Source: Paramecium octaurelia (taxonomy: Eukaryota > Ciliophora > Oligohymenophorea > Peniculida > Parameciidae). Taken from it: a stretch of DNA of 64,000 nt. The stretch is taken from contig CAJJDP010000126.1 of the NCBI GenBank assembly GCA_905182995.1, forward strand, positions 249,762-313,761, read 5' to 3'. The translations under genes were made by a program, and so were the position numbers. Shown here one piece after another: positions 24,304-36,768 of this stretch. Under the pieces are notes generated by a model. That model had not been told where the DNA came from and did no database searches. It was given only the letters and a program-made list of their open reading frames with translations. The stretch's first letter is position 1. The number at the start of each line of letters is the position of its first letter.

Positions 24304-25839
24304 ACTCTTATAACAAAAATTGCACTTCATTAAGCGATGGCACTTCATGTTAAGATTATAAATCAACTTGTGAATAGTATTCAGGAACAACTGAATCTTG
24401 TACTTAATCTTATAATGCAAAATGTTACCTTTATAATTCAAATACTTGTATTACTATTTTAAATGTATCTACAGATTGTGCTAAAATAACTGGAGTATCA
24501 TTAACTTATGAAATTTGTTAATCATATAATTTGGGTTGTAGTGTAAATAGAGCCAAGACTGCTTGTGTTTAAAAAGCAGCATAATGCTCAGGATATTCAA
24601 CTGCAATGAGTAGTTGTTATCAAGCAGCAGAAGGATTCTGTATTGCATCTACTAGTAGTGATTCAGCATGTGTACCTGCCTCAAGTGCATCTAATTGTGA
24701 GACAGTATTTTTAGGAACAGGCAATTATAGTCATAATAATTGTAGTACAATCAAAGCGGGATGCACAGTTAATGGAAGTACAGCATGTATGGCTAGAACT
24801 TGTGCAAATGCTACAGGATTTGCATTTAATCATGATAATTGTTTTGCTTGGTTGAAAACTTGTACAGTAAATTAGGCTAATAATGGTTGCACTATCATGG
24901 CTGCAAAATGTTCAGATTAATAATCAACTTCATGTTTAAATGCTATAGAGGGAGTGTGCCTAGTGTTTAATTCAATTTGTATTAGAAAAGGATGTGATAC
25001 AGCTCCATCAGATGCTTCACATGATGATGATACAGAATGCTCAAATTATTCATAGGTTTGTACAGTTGCAAGAGCAGGGGGATGTCAAGTAAGAACTGCT
25101 TGTTCATTATATAAATCGTCATTATAATGTAAATTAGATATGAATGATAAAAAATGTTTCTGGAATCCATCTGTTAAGACATGTGTTGATTTAGCTTGTG
25201 CCAATATAGAAATATCAAATTTATATAACACTCATGATAAATGCTATGCAGTTGATTCAAATTTAGGTTGTACAGTCAGAGCTCTTAATAAAGAAGCTAC
25301 TCCTGGTTGCATGGCAAGAGGACCATGTAGTTCATATACCATTAAGGATTAATGCAGAACTAATGCAAGTGGAATAGATTGTGTTTGGAATACAAATAGT
25401 AATTTACCTGAACCTGCTTGTTAAGATAAGTCATGTACAACTGCACCTACTTCAACATTAACTCATAATGATTGTTTGAATTATTATACTACATCAAGTA
25501 TTAAATGTACAGTGTATGCTAAAGCAGGTGATAATGGAGCATAACCAATTTTAGGAGGATGTTAATAAACTGCAGAATGTTCAACATATATTGATATTGA
25601 ATAATGCAAAATAAATAGTAAAGGAGAGCCATGTGGATGGAATGGAAAAGAATGTAATGATAAATCTTGTTCCACTGCTCCTGCTACATCAGAATATGAT
25701 GATGATACAAAATGCAAAGCCTATTTGAACAATAAATGTACAGTTTCATCAGAGGGATAAGGTTGTATAGATATTCCAGAGATTTGTGAGTTAATGAATT
25801 AGAATTAATGTTATTACAATAGGGCTGGACAACCCTGTT
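24304..25839 (+). repeat. First copy of an N-flanked 1536-bp duplication inside the antigen
   Basis: Repeated at 25841-27376 after the N at 25840, with a few differences (for example gtgagacag here, gtgaaacag in the second copy). The twin gene has this segment once. Offset 1537 breaks the reading frame. Confidence 0.9.
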
Positions 25840-25840
25840 N

Positions 25841-27376
25841 ACTCTTATAACAAAAATTGCACTTCATTAAGCGATGGCACTTCATGTTAAGATTATAAAT
25901 CAACTTGTGAATAGTATTCAGGAACAACTGAATCTTGTACTTAATCTTATAATGCAAAATGTTACCTTTATAATTCAAATACTTGTATTACTATTTTAAA
26001 TGTATCTACAGATTGTGCTAAAATAACTGGAGTATCATTAACTTATGAAATTTGTTAATCATATAATTTGGGTTGTAGTGTAAATAGAGCCAAGACTGCT
26101 TGTGTTTAAAAAGCAGCATAATGCTCAGGATATTCAACTGCAATGAGTAGTTGTTATCAAGCAGCAGAAGGATTCTGTATTGCATCTACTAGTAGTGATT
26201 CAGCATGTGTACCTGCCTCAAGTGCATCTAATTGTGAAACAGTATTTTTAGGAACAGGCAATTATAGTCATAATAATTGTAGTACAATCAAAGCGGGATG
26301 CACAGTTAATGGAAGTACAGCATGTATGGCTAGAACTTGTGCAAATGCTACAGGATTTGCATTTAATCATGATAATTGTTTTGCTTGGTTGAAAACTTGT
26401 ACAGTAAATTAGGCTAATAATGGTTGCACTATCATGGCTGCAAAATGTTCAGATTAATAATCAACTTCATGTTTAAATGCTATAGAGGGAGTGTGCCTAG
26501 TGTTTAATTCAATTTGTATTAGAAAAGGATGTGATACAGCTCCATCAGATGCTTCACATGATGATGATACAGAATGCTCAAATTATTCATAGGTTTGTAC
26601 AGTTGCAAGAGCAGGGGGATGTCAAGTAAGAACTGCTTGTTCATTATATAAATCGTCATTATAATGTAAATTAGATATGAATGATAAAAAATGTTTCTGG
26701 AATCCATCTGTTAAGACATGTGTTGATTTAGCTTGTGCCAATATAGAAATATCAAATTTATATAACACTCATGATAAATGCTATGCAGTTGATTCAAATT
26801 TAGGTTGTACAGTCAGAGCTCTTAATAAAGAAGCTACTCCTGGTTGCATGGCAAGAGGACCATGTAGTTCATATACCATTAAGGATTAATGCAGAACTAA
26901 TGCAAGTGGAATAGATTGTGTTTGGAATACAAATAGTAATTTACCTGAACCTGCTTGTTAAGATAAGTCATGTACAACTGCACCTACTTCAACATTAACT
27001 CATAATGATTGTTTGAATTATTATACTACATCAAGTATTAAATGTACAGTGTATGCTAAAGCAGGTGATAATGGAGCATAACCAATTTTAGGAGGATGTT
27101 AATAAACTGCAGAATGTTCAACATATATTGATATTGAATAATGCAAAATAAATAGTAAAGGAGAGCCATGTGGATGGAATGGAAAAGAATGTAATGATAA
27201 ATCTTGTTCCACTGCTCCTGCTACATCAGAATATGATGATGATACAAAATGCAAAGCCTATTTGAACAATAAATGTACAGTTTCATCAGAGGGATAAGGT
27301 TGTATAGATATTCCAGAGATTTGTGAGTTAATGAATTAGAATTAATGTTATTACAATAGGGCTGGACAACCCTGTT
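25841..27376 (+). repeat. Second copy of the 1536-bp duplication
   Basis: Begins mid-codon directly after the N and runs to the same end point as the first copy (aaccctgtt). At the site noted for the first copy it matches the minus-strand twin. Confidence 0.9.
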
Positions 27377-28794
27377 ATTGGACTGGAACAGATTGTATTA
27401 CTAGAGCTTGTGAAAATGCTCCTGAAGAAACAGCTACAGCTGAATAATGCAATAACTATTTATATGGATGTACAATAGATGTTATCAAATGCAAAATTAA
27501 AATTTGTGAAGATTATTTATTAACAACAGATGAACAATGTACTTATGCCTTATCTACTTGTACAACAAATGGTACTAATTGTGTAACTAGAGGAACTTGT
27601 GTTTAATCATAAAATAAAGCAGGATGTGTTGTATCTTCTAGTGGATAATCTTGTGAATGGATACCAGATGTTGTAGATTCTCAAAATGTTGTAACTACTG
27701 CAGCATATTGTACAATTAAAACTTGTAATACTGCTCCAATTAGTTTAGTAACAGATGTAGATTGTGCAAAATATTTTACAAATTGTACTACAAAGAGTGG
27801 AGGTGGATGTGTTACTAAATCAACTTGTTCTGCTGCTTCTGTAAATGCTGCTTGTATAAGTGCATTAAATGGTACAATATGTGCATGGGATAATACATTA
27901 AATAAATGTAGAGATAAAGATTGTTAAGATTTGATAGGAACTACTCACACTATTTGTTAAACTTAAAGATAAGGATGTACTGCTGGACCAAATGGTAGAT
28001 GTGCTAGAGTTTAAAGTTGTGAATTAACTACCCTTAGATAAGCTTGTATTGAAGGGACAAATGGACCATGTTTATGGATTGAGAAGTTTGTTAATAGTGA
28101 TGGATCAAAAGGAGCATGTTTTACATATACATCATGCAAGAGTTTAGCTTGGAATACTGATGAATCTTGTAAATTGATAAGCAATTAATGTACAACTAAT
28201 GGAACTAATTGTATTGGAATTACTTTATGTTCTGAGACAAATATTGATGGTGGATGTGTTACAGGATATGATGGATCTTGTATTTAATCAGTTCCAGCTT
28301 TGAATTCAGCTGATCCTAAAATATGTAAACCATTTAAATCATGTGCAGATGCTTTTTATGCAACTCATTAAGATTGTTAAATTGCTAATAAAAAATGTAC
28401 AACTGATGGATCAACTGGTTGCATTGATTTAGGTGCATGTTCAACATACAAATCTTAACCAGGATGTTAGATAAATGATAAAGGATCTGTTGTTTAATCT
28501 GGAGTTATAACTTCAACAGGTGTTTGTACTTGGGATGCGACAACAAGTATTTGTAGAGATTAAATTTGTTCTGATTTGAATGGTATTAGTCATTCAATTT
28601 GTAATTCCTAATTATCAACCTGTACTTCAGATAGTATTAAATGTTTACTTAAAGCAAATTGTTCTACTTATTCTACCTAAATTATTTGTTAAACAGCTGT
28701 TGGAAATGATGGACTTTGCTTCTGGGAGCTTGGTTCTGGTACTAATAATAATACACCAAAATGTAGATTACTTACTTGTGCTGATATTCAAAAT
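27252..28794 (+). repeat. First copy of an N-flanked 1543-bp duplication inside the antigen
   Basis: Repeated at 28796-30338 after the N at 28795, with scattered differences (gatattccag here, gatataccag in the second copy). The twin has the segment once. Offset 1544 is not a multiple of three. Confidence 0.9.
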
Positions 28795-28795
28795 N

Positions 28796-30338
28796 CAAAG
28801 CCTATTTGAACAATAAATGTACAGTTTCATCAGAGGGATAAGGTTGTATAGATATACCAGAGATTTGTGAGTTAATGAATTAGAATTAATGTTATTACAA
28901 TAGGGCTGGACAACCCTGTTATTGGACTGGAACAGATTGTATTACTAGAGCTTGTGAAAATGCTCCTGAAGAAACAGCTACAGCTGAATAATGCAATAAC
29001 TATTTATATGGATGTACAATAGATGTTATCAAATGCAAAATTAAAATTTGTGAAGATTATTTATTAACAACAGATGAACAATGTACTTATGCCTTATCTA
29101 CTTGTACAACAAATGGTACTAATTGTGTAACTAGAGGAACTTGTGTTTAATCATAAAATAAAGCAGGATGTGTTGTATCTTCTAGTGGATAATCTTGTGA
29201 ATGGATACCAGATGTTGTAGATTCTCAAAATGTTGTAACTACTGCAGCATATTGTACAATTAAAACTTGTAATACTGCTCCAATTAGTTTAGTAACAGAT
29301 GTAGATTGTGCAAAATATTTTACAAATTGTACTACAAAGAGTGGAGGTGGATGTGTTACTAAATCAACTTGTTCTGCTGCTTCTGTAAATGCTGCTTGTA
29401 TAAGTGCATTAAATGGTACAATATGTGCATGGGATAATACATTGAATAAATGTAGAGATAAAGATTGTTAAGATTTGATAGGAACTACTCACACTATTTG
29501 TTAAACTTAAAGATAAGGATGTACTGCTGGACCAAATGGTAGATGTGCTAGAGTTTAAAGTTGTGAATTAACTACCCTTAGATAAGCTTGTATTGAAGGG
29601 ACAAATGGACCATGTTTATGGATTGAGAAGTTTGTTAATAGTGATGGATCAAAAGGAGCATGTTTTACATATACATCATGCAAGAGTTTAGCTTGGAATA
29701 CTGATGAATCTTGTAAATTGATAAGCAATTAATGTACAACTAATGGAACTAATTGTATTGGAATTACTTTATGTTCTGAGACAAATATTGATGGTGGATG
29801 TGTTACAGGATATGATGGATCTTGTATTTAATCAGTTCCTGCTTTGGATTCAGCTGATCCTAAACTATGTAAACCATTTAAATCATGTGCAGATGCTTTT
29901 TATGCAACTCATTAAGATTGTTAAATTGCTAATAAAAAATGTACAACTGATGGATCAACTGGTTGCATTGATTTAGGTGCATGTTCAACATACAAATCTT
30001 AACCAGGATGTTAGATAAATGATAAAGGATCTGTTGTTTAATCTGGAGTTATAACTTCAACAGGTGTTTGTACTTGGGATGCGACAACAAGTATTTGTAG
30101 AGATTAAATTTGTTCTGATTTGAATGGTATTAGTCATTCAATTTGTAATTCCTAATTATCAACCTGTACTTCAGATAGTATTAAATGTTTACTTAAAGCA
30201 AATTGTTCTACTTATTCTACCTAAATTATTTGTTAAACAGCTGTTGGAAATGATGGACTTTGCTTCTGGGAGCTTGGTTCTGGTACTAATAATAATACAC
30301 CAAAATGTAGATTACTTACTTGTGCTGATATTCAAAAT
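28796..30338 (+). repeat. Second copy of the 1543-bp duplication
   Basis: Starts directly after the N. At gatataccag it agrees with the minus-strand twin, but near 29443 (ttgaat) and 29838 (cctgctttggat) it differs from both the first copy and the twin, so the overlapping contigs carry mixed variants. Confidence 0.9.
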
Positions 30339-31161
30339 GGAACATCCATTAGTGTTTGTTAAGCTGCTTTACCTTCTTGTATTTCAAATGGAACTGGTTG
30401 TATTCCTAAGGGTAAATGTTCAACTTACACAACTAAAACAGCATGCAATTCTGGTGGATTAGATGGACTTTGTGTATTTACATAGTCAACTTCTGCATAA
30501 GCTATTGTTGATAGTGGAACTTGTACTCTAATGAATTCATGTTCATCTGCAAATAACGATTAAACTGCTTGTGTTGCTGCATAAGATAGATGTTCATGGA
30601 CTCCTGCAACTTCTACTGTTACAAGTAAATGTATAAGTCATACCTGTGGTACATATAATGCTCTGATTGGAACTTGCTCAAGATTCTTCAACTGGGATAA
30701 ATAATCATAGTAAATATGTTCTATGATTGATGGAATATGTGCAGCCACTGACCCATAAACATTAAAATAAAGTGATTGTTTTAAACTTTCAGGATATACA
30801 TATACATGGAATAGTTAAACAAACAAATGCTAAGTTTGTACTAAGCAAGATTAGCCAAATAGTAGTATCAATAACACGATCAATGATACAAACAATAATA
30901 ATACTAATACAGCTAAAGGATTATTATTAACATTCATTTTAGGCTATCTTCTGATTTGATCATATTAGAATATAATATATTAATTTATTTTTATATACAA
31001 ATCATTCAACAAAATAGTAATTAGTTAATTAATTAACTATTATTATTAATTAAGTTCTCAACGAACAAATACTAAAACTGTAATTACTATAATTAATAGT
31101 TAATATTGTAAATATATTTTTATAAACAATTTATAAATAGTATCGTAATTATAAATGTTAA

Positions 31162-33489
31162 TCAAATATTCTTGCCATTTAGATAGTCTGCAAATAATGA
31201 ACCAAGTGGTTGTGATTGAAATTACTAGTTACATTTTGGACATATTGCATCATAATAATTACCTTTATATTAATTTATCAAAGATTATTATTTACATTTT
31301 GGACAAGTATATTTGATATCCCCAATTGAACTAAAGTAATTTTAATAAAACTCATTCATTTTTTATCCAGCATCCTCCTTAAATGCCTTTTTTTCTGATT
31401 CGGTTAAATCAGCTTTTTGCCAAAAAACTTCAATAAACTCCATCTCTCCTAAGACTTCCAAAGTTTACACTTTAAAAAACCCTCCATCTCCCCAACTAGA
31501 TCCCCAAGAATTAATAAAATAGTAATAATCTTAAGTATAAGAGTACAAAACTACTGAATGTCCTCCTATATTATTGTTCGATTGCGGCCCAACAGTAGTC
31601 AAAATTCCTGATGGATTTTTTTCAAAGAAAGGAATAAATCCTATCTGATCATTAGTATCGGCATTCCATTGATTCTCACATAAAGCAAATCTTGCTATGA
31701 TTGGTCTCCCCTAATGTAAAGCCTATTTGATTTAATTAATAGATGTTAGTATGCGACACCTTAACCTATAGTCTGAGCAAGTTTTTTCAACAACCTCAGT
31801 GGTGTTTGCCCCTTTTTTTCCATATTCTTGTATTAATAGATCCCTTATTCGAAAGAAACCTGGGTAATCACCTTCTCTTTTATATATCTTCTACAACATT
31901 ATCGAATAGGCAGCAGCTATAGAATTTGCATAACATGTTCCTCCAATTTATTACTTAGGTTAAAATTCTTTACTGGAATTTATATACTTTTCAATTGTAA
32001 TTCTCCCAGCTAATTCAACCAATTTATCATTATCTTTTGAGATTTTCATGAAATAATCAAAAAATTATTCCAAAGACTCCGAATTATTACTTTATAAAAA
32101 TAATTTGCTTTTACCTTCTTAAGATAATTTGATATTTGTATATTTTTCAATTAATCGCAAAGGATACTCAAAATTTGAATATTCAGAACTTATTTCAAAC
32201 ATAGTCTTGGCTCCATCTCCCTTAACATGTTCTATTCTTGAATACAACTAGTTTTACTAGATCTTTTCTTTAGATTCAATATAATAACAAAATATGATAA
32301 ATCCTTTGTTTTTTAACTGTGTCGCATACTCTACAGGATTACCGTCGGTTGAATCTCCATCAGATACAATAAATAAGAATTTATTTTCGAATTCTAAGAA
32401 TGCAGTCTTTAAAGTCAACTCCAAACTTTTCTTCAAAGGAGTACATCCATAGCAAATTGATTCAAATGATTTAAAAAAATTTAAATCTTCATCTCTCATT
32501 CGATTTTTTGATTGATATTCTTAAAATTACATGTCTTTTACTATGTCTTCTATACTTATAATCTAGAATTTCTAAAGGTCCCTTTATTCTTTAATCAAAT
32601 CTTTAGGATTAAAACTGTATTGATTTAAAACGAGTATAATGGCTTCTTAAATGCTTTATATTTCTTTCAATCTAGCAAATAAATATTCAATAGATTTTTA
32701 GTATTATTACGGCCTTACTTTTTCTATAATTTATTTTAGTTTAATCACAAGGTCATCGATTTTGTTATTTTTATGCTTTTATATCTCTTCTAATATAGGT
32801 TGCAAACATTCCTAAATTTTATCAAAAAAATAATCAAACGGAATACAATTATCCAACTTCTGTAATTACTGCTAAATTATTTCTCTGATATTTTTATTAA
32901 TAGGGTTTAAAGGGGTTTATAAAGTCCTTCCTAATAAAGCGTACGCGCCATAAAAACGGCTCGTCCTTTTCACTTATTATGGTAGTTATTCTATAAATGA
33001 GTTTAATTATTTTTTATTGCTTTTGAATTCAAGGTATAATAGCTTTGCCTTGAAATTCAACAAATCGTTCCGAAATTCTTTCAGCATATAAAATTAGGAT
33101 AAATTTTTAGCTCCATTCTCTACTACTAAATTATATAAAAGCATATGATAATCTTTTTAATCAATTTAGCTATAATATTAAAGCCTGCGCATTGTAGTTA
33201 TTAATTTTACGATATTCAATATTGATTTTAAAAAAGGTACCAAATCTATAACATCAACATCAAGTTCATGATAGCATCCAAAAGCTGACAAAAAAATATT
33301 GTCATCTTTTAAATCAGTTTTTGCAAAAGCCCTGTAAATTATTTTCAAGACAGAAACCAATCGAGCTTCATTAGGCTTTAGTGTTTTATTGTCTAAGTTG
33401 GATCTTTTTTATATTTTATCATAGGATTATTTCATTGACATTGAAATATCTACCAAAATTCCATATAAGTTTTTTTTATTTTCATTCAT
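31162..33489 (-). CDS. vWA domain, papain-like cysteine protease and zinc ribbon in one protein
   Basis: One uninterrupted frame of 776 codons (775 residues), no intron. The N-terminus is the start of a von Willebrand A domain with the metal site D-I-S-M-S at residues 14-18. About 200 mostly helical residues follow, and the domain appears to resume with FLFIVSDGDSTDG near 376. Next comes a C1 (papain-type) peptidase domain: Q-x-x-GGTCYANS with the catalytic Cys near 515, GGHSVVLYSY with the His near 641, and INSWGSSWGDGGFFKV with the Asn near 661. The C-terminus has two CPKC/CPKC pairs (near 731 and 753), a zinc-ribbon-like module. No signal peptide is visible, so a cytosolic protease is likely. 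The combination is unusual; a helix-rich insertion in the vWA domain is my reading. Start is the first in-frame ATG. The last ~85 codons are duplicated at 48505-48772. Confidence 0.88.
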
Positions 33490-33647
33490 ATTAATATTGA
33501 GATTAATGGGTTAAAAATTCTTGATCTATATATATCACTTAATTCTATTAGACAGATAATAGAATCATTCTACCTTTTGATATAATGAATGGATGGTTGT
33601 AAATTTTATGGTCAAATAAATTATACTTTAAAATAATAATTTTCACT

Positions 33648-33881
33648 ATGAATCTTTAATAGTTAGATATGCATTCGATCTTGGAACAATATACTCAAGA
33701 TAGCAAAACTAGATTATTTAAATTAGATAGAAGATTTGATTTATTTATTTCTTTATCTTGGCTCCAGAGAATCAAACAAGTTAGTTAGTATATTTAACAA
33801 ACTTATGAATTGATTGATATTAAATAATATAACTAATAATTATATGAAAAGATGAAACATATTGATGATGATCATCCCTGA
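33648..33881 (+). CDS. Small hypothetical protein (77 residues)
   Basis: A clean 78-codon frame with balanced, charged, helical-looking composition (LFKLDRRFDLFISLSWLQ, then a Gln/Tyr/Lys-rich C-terminus). No intron, no recognisable domain. It lies 158 bp from the divergent protease start and its stop codon overlaps the 3' end of the RIB43A-like gene on the other strand (shared bases 33872-33881). Short length makes it less certain, but composition is protein-like through to the stop. Confidence 0.55.
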
Positions 33882-34354
33882 TATGGTTACTTACGACCAC
33901 GCTCAAGTAATAAATCTCTTTCGGCGCGTTCAGCGGCCAATTTTTCTTATTTTTCTCTTTCTTCTTTATCTTTTTTCTCCTTAGCCTAATAATAATTGAA
34001 AGAATGATTACTAATTAGAGATTTGTTTGTTTGGTGGCAACACCCATATCAGTCTTCCTAGATGCAAAGTTATCTTAGAGCATTCCTCTGAATCTATTGA
34101 TTTCTAGGGTTTATTAAGCATATGCCATTTCCTCCGCCTTTTCTTATTCTTATCTTCTTCTCTTCTCTTCAATTTACTCGAATATCCATTATTTTTATTG
34201 ATCCTTGTTAAACTTATTACGGGAATCAAATTCTTTAGGATAACTAGTATAAATTACATAAATCTTCTCCATCAAATTCTTTCAGACCACTAATACCTTG
34301 TCTTTGTTGCCAATCGGGATGCTCTCTAAAAATGGTTTCCTTTGTTCGTTTCAT
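33872..34354 (-). CDS. RIB43A-like protein, N-terminally short
   Basis: Introns at 34233-34257 (25 nt) and 33986-34011 (26) give 143 residues. The sequence fits the second half of RIB43A-family proteins, inner components of doublet and basal-body microtubules: GISGLKEFDGEDL near residue 20, QQKQWIFEQIEEKRRRQ near 42, then FRGMLQDNFASRKT and VATKQTNL, and a Glu/Lys/Arg-rich tail. Family members are usually more than 300 residues with a conserved N-terminal helix; that half is missing, and the upstream sequence is the end of another gene. It may be a short paralogue or a truncated one. Its last codons overlap the 3' end of the small plus-strand gene. Confidence 0.7.
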
Positions 34355-34380
34355 ATTTTAATTTATATAAAATTTATATA

Positions 34381-36752
34381 TCAATTTTCTTCTTCAAATT
34401 ATTCCTCCATATATTCTAAGAATTCAATTAAAATAACATACCTTCTTCATTAATTTCTTTAGTAGGATGCAATTCTGAAGCCAAACTAGCCTTGACATCA
34501 CTATTACTTCTATTAACCTTATTTACATAACTGGATGTAGGTCTACTATTTGGAATTTGTCGACTGCTTATAAGCACAAATAATTACTCTTATCGAACTG
34601 GAAAGTTTCCTTTATTTTCTACTTTCTCCCATTAATCATTCTCATCATCATTATCTTCTTCAAAGACTCCATCAACGTTGATATTGTAATCATCATCCTC
34701 TTCCTCCTATTAATCTTACTCATCAATCTAAGCATTATTCAAATCAGGCTAATAATCATCATTCTCTTCCTCATTATTTTCATATTCACCCTCTTATTCA
34801 TCGAAATTAAATGGATATTTATCTTTTTATTATTTTTGTTAATTTAAGTAATCCTATTGCATCTATTGTTCATAGTTCTCTTCTTCTTCTGCTTCTTCCT
34901 CATCCTTTTAGATTTGAATCATTTGTAAGGGATCTGGATCCGAATGGCTCCTTACTAGTCCCCCCTTTATTATATATTGTTAAACTGACTTCTACGGGGC
35001 TCCATCATTAAGTTAATTAGTTTCTATTTCCTCCACTTTATCTTCCTTGGTCTCCAACAATGCTATCATTTACTCTTGTTTGCTCCTTAACTACTTATAA
35101 AAAAAGAAGCCCTTATCTTATCTAATTTAAGTAATTCAAATTGTAAATACCCTAGACTATCATAATATTATTGCAATTCTTCAGCTCTGACATCTTCATC
35201 ATTGTCTAGTTTCTCTAGTTCTCTTAAGTAATTTACAAGTGCCTCTCCCTTTAAAGTATTCAGACTCTTTGATTACAATATGATCTAATACTAGAATTAC
35301 AATTTACTTTTGAAATTAAATAAGTGATTTCCAATTCTCTAATCTACTTTTTTGATAAGATTTTTAAAATTTAAACAACAAAATCTTTTTTTGTATACAC
35401 ATTTCTCCCCATAACTTTTTCTACTTAATTAAACGATCCTTTGAATAGTTTAGCCAAACTGGATTCCAATACTCTCCTTTCAACTTTATCATAGCAAGCC
35501 CAAAATCCAATTGCTTTAAAGAACATGGCTCTTATCAATCCGTTGTCTTAGGCAATAGAGAGATTGGGAATGTATGGATACTTTTATTCAGGAGACTCAA
35601 TCAAAAATCTTGCAAAGTTATTAGCATCGGTTTTATTAAGGAAAAATGGATCATTAATCAATTTCTCAGTCAATTAACCAATTGTAGTTTATTAGGCTGA
35701 TTGATTGAGTAGTAAAGCATCGATTTATTTTGAATGCACTGACAAAGCAATCAATTTGTATTTGATCTCCAAGATGATATGAGTCACATCATCTAATTGA
35801 ATTGGTTTGGTGATCTGTTCAGGAGGTTTAGCACTTTGAATACGTTTAGCTACTTTGTTGTGTGTTTTGAGAGTAGGACTAAATTTAGGCTGTTGGAGCA
35901 ATTTCTTTTCTTTATCATATTGTTCTTTCAATCTTGTAAGCTGGGTTTTGAGTTCAATTAGTTATTTATCTTTTGATTTTAATTTGTTCTGCATGCTTTA
36001 ATCTAATTTAGCGTATTCTCTATCAAGATCTTGATAGGCTGATATGAGTTACTGCAATTGGGATTGAAGATTTTTGTTGTCTGTTTCAAATGCTTCTATA
36101 TCCAGTTGCATCTGTTTAATAAGATTGTCTCGTTGTGAAATCATATCCTACATTTTTTATTGGTCGTGCTCTTTTTATTAAGCATATAAATTTTATTGAA
36201 CTAGTTCATCAATAACTTGTTTTAATCGAATTGTCTCATCGGATAGCATTTTCCGTTCAATTTCCATTTCTGTGAGTTTTGTATATTTAGCTGACTTTTT
36301 GAGAGCTAGCATTTCCTATTCTCTTTAATCAAGGTTTTATCGCAATTCTTTAATTTAACCTTTGAAATTGAGAATCATTTAATTGTCGGTGCTTGGTTTG
36401 GCATAAAATCGTTTCATATTTCCAGTAGTCTCTACTTCCTCTATTATTTTTTAACATTTTTATAAGTCTTTCTAGATGATGATTGCAATATTACTTCTAG
36501 GTTTGTGTTTCTTGTTCTTAGCTTAATATTCTCATCCTTCAATTAATTCATCAACAACTTTAGCTGGAGACTCTCTTCGAATAATTTTTCACTCTCCTTG
36601 ACTCTGTATTATGAAACGTTCTATACATTTGGCTGCTTGTAAGGACTAAGGGTATATGAAATATAGTACTTCTTATGAAATGAGACATTCTTGTCACTCA
36701 AATGAGATATATTTTGTTAAGCACTCGAGGGCCGAACTGACCTATGATTCAT
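34381..36752 (-). CDS. Long coiled-coil protein with acidic C-terminus
   Basis: Four introns (36472-36494, 35285-35307, 35122-35150, 34416-34441; 23-29 nt) give 756 residues, an exact codon multiple. A basic, Ser/Tyr-rich N-terminus is followed by long coiled coil (about residues 60-340), a folded-looking middle (LDDVTHIILEIKYKLIAL, then YPYIPNLSIAQDNGLIRAM), a second helical region and a strongly acidic Glu/Asp/Asn-rich C-terminal third. No catalytic motif or named domain recognised. A cytoskeletal role would fit but is not shown. The ATG at 36752 is only 16 bp from the divergent ATG at 36769. Confidence 0.8.
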
Positions 36753-36768
36753 TATATTAATAATTATA

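Larger units (their letters stand above)
18296..30959 (+). pseudogene. Surface (immobilization) antigen gene, plus-strand copy, broken as assembled
   Basis: The frame opens with a signal peptide (MNIKVLILASLVALVIS), continues as Cys-rich Paramecium surface antigen repeats with regular CxxA, C-Y-W and GGGC spacings, and ends with a hydrophobic GPI-anchor-type tail (GLLLTFILGYLLI) before TGA at 30957. The product would coat the cell and cilia. As written it is broken in two ways. An 82-bp IES-like insertion at 23530-23611 shifts the frame and creates TGA at 23615, leaving 1773 residues. Two N-flanked duplications (Ns at 25840 and 28795) shift the frame by 1537 and 1544 bp. Removing all three gives 9501 bp, exactly 3167 codons, against 3164 in the twin. 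No intron is needed. Whether the locus is silent in the cell depends on whether the IES is retained in all macronuclear copies. Seen: structure and breaks. Known: antigen architecture. Confidence 0.9.
17760..31400 (+). repeat. Left arm of a very large inverted repeat
   Basis: Upstream region, antigen gene, 3' flank and the last part of the protease gene (to about 31400) recur in inverted orientation at about 48500-58990. The 3' part (antigen end, 3' flank, protease tail) is nearly identical, the first kilobases of mature coding sequence also, while the centre of the antigen (about 21.7-24.2 kb) and the upstream region are clearly diverged. Confidence 0.85.

Noticed and set aside
24982-25170. 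Minus-strand 62-residue frame, repeated at 26519 and, inverted, at 51676
   Set aside because: Antisense of the surface antigen; it recurs only because the antigen segment does.
24304-30338. Expansion of the plus-strand antigen by internal duplication as a natural antigen-size variant
   Set aside because: Both duplications abut single Ns and break the frame; the corrected length equals the twin's to within three codons once the IES is removed.
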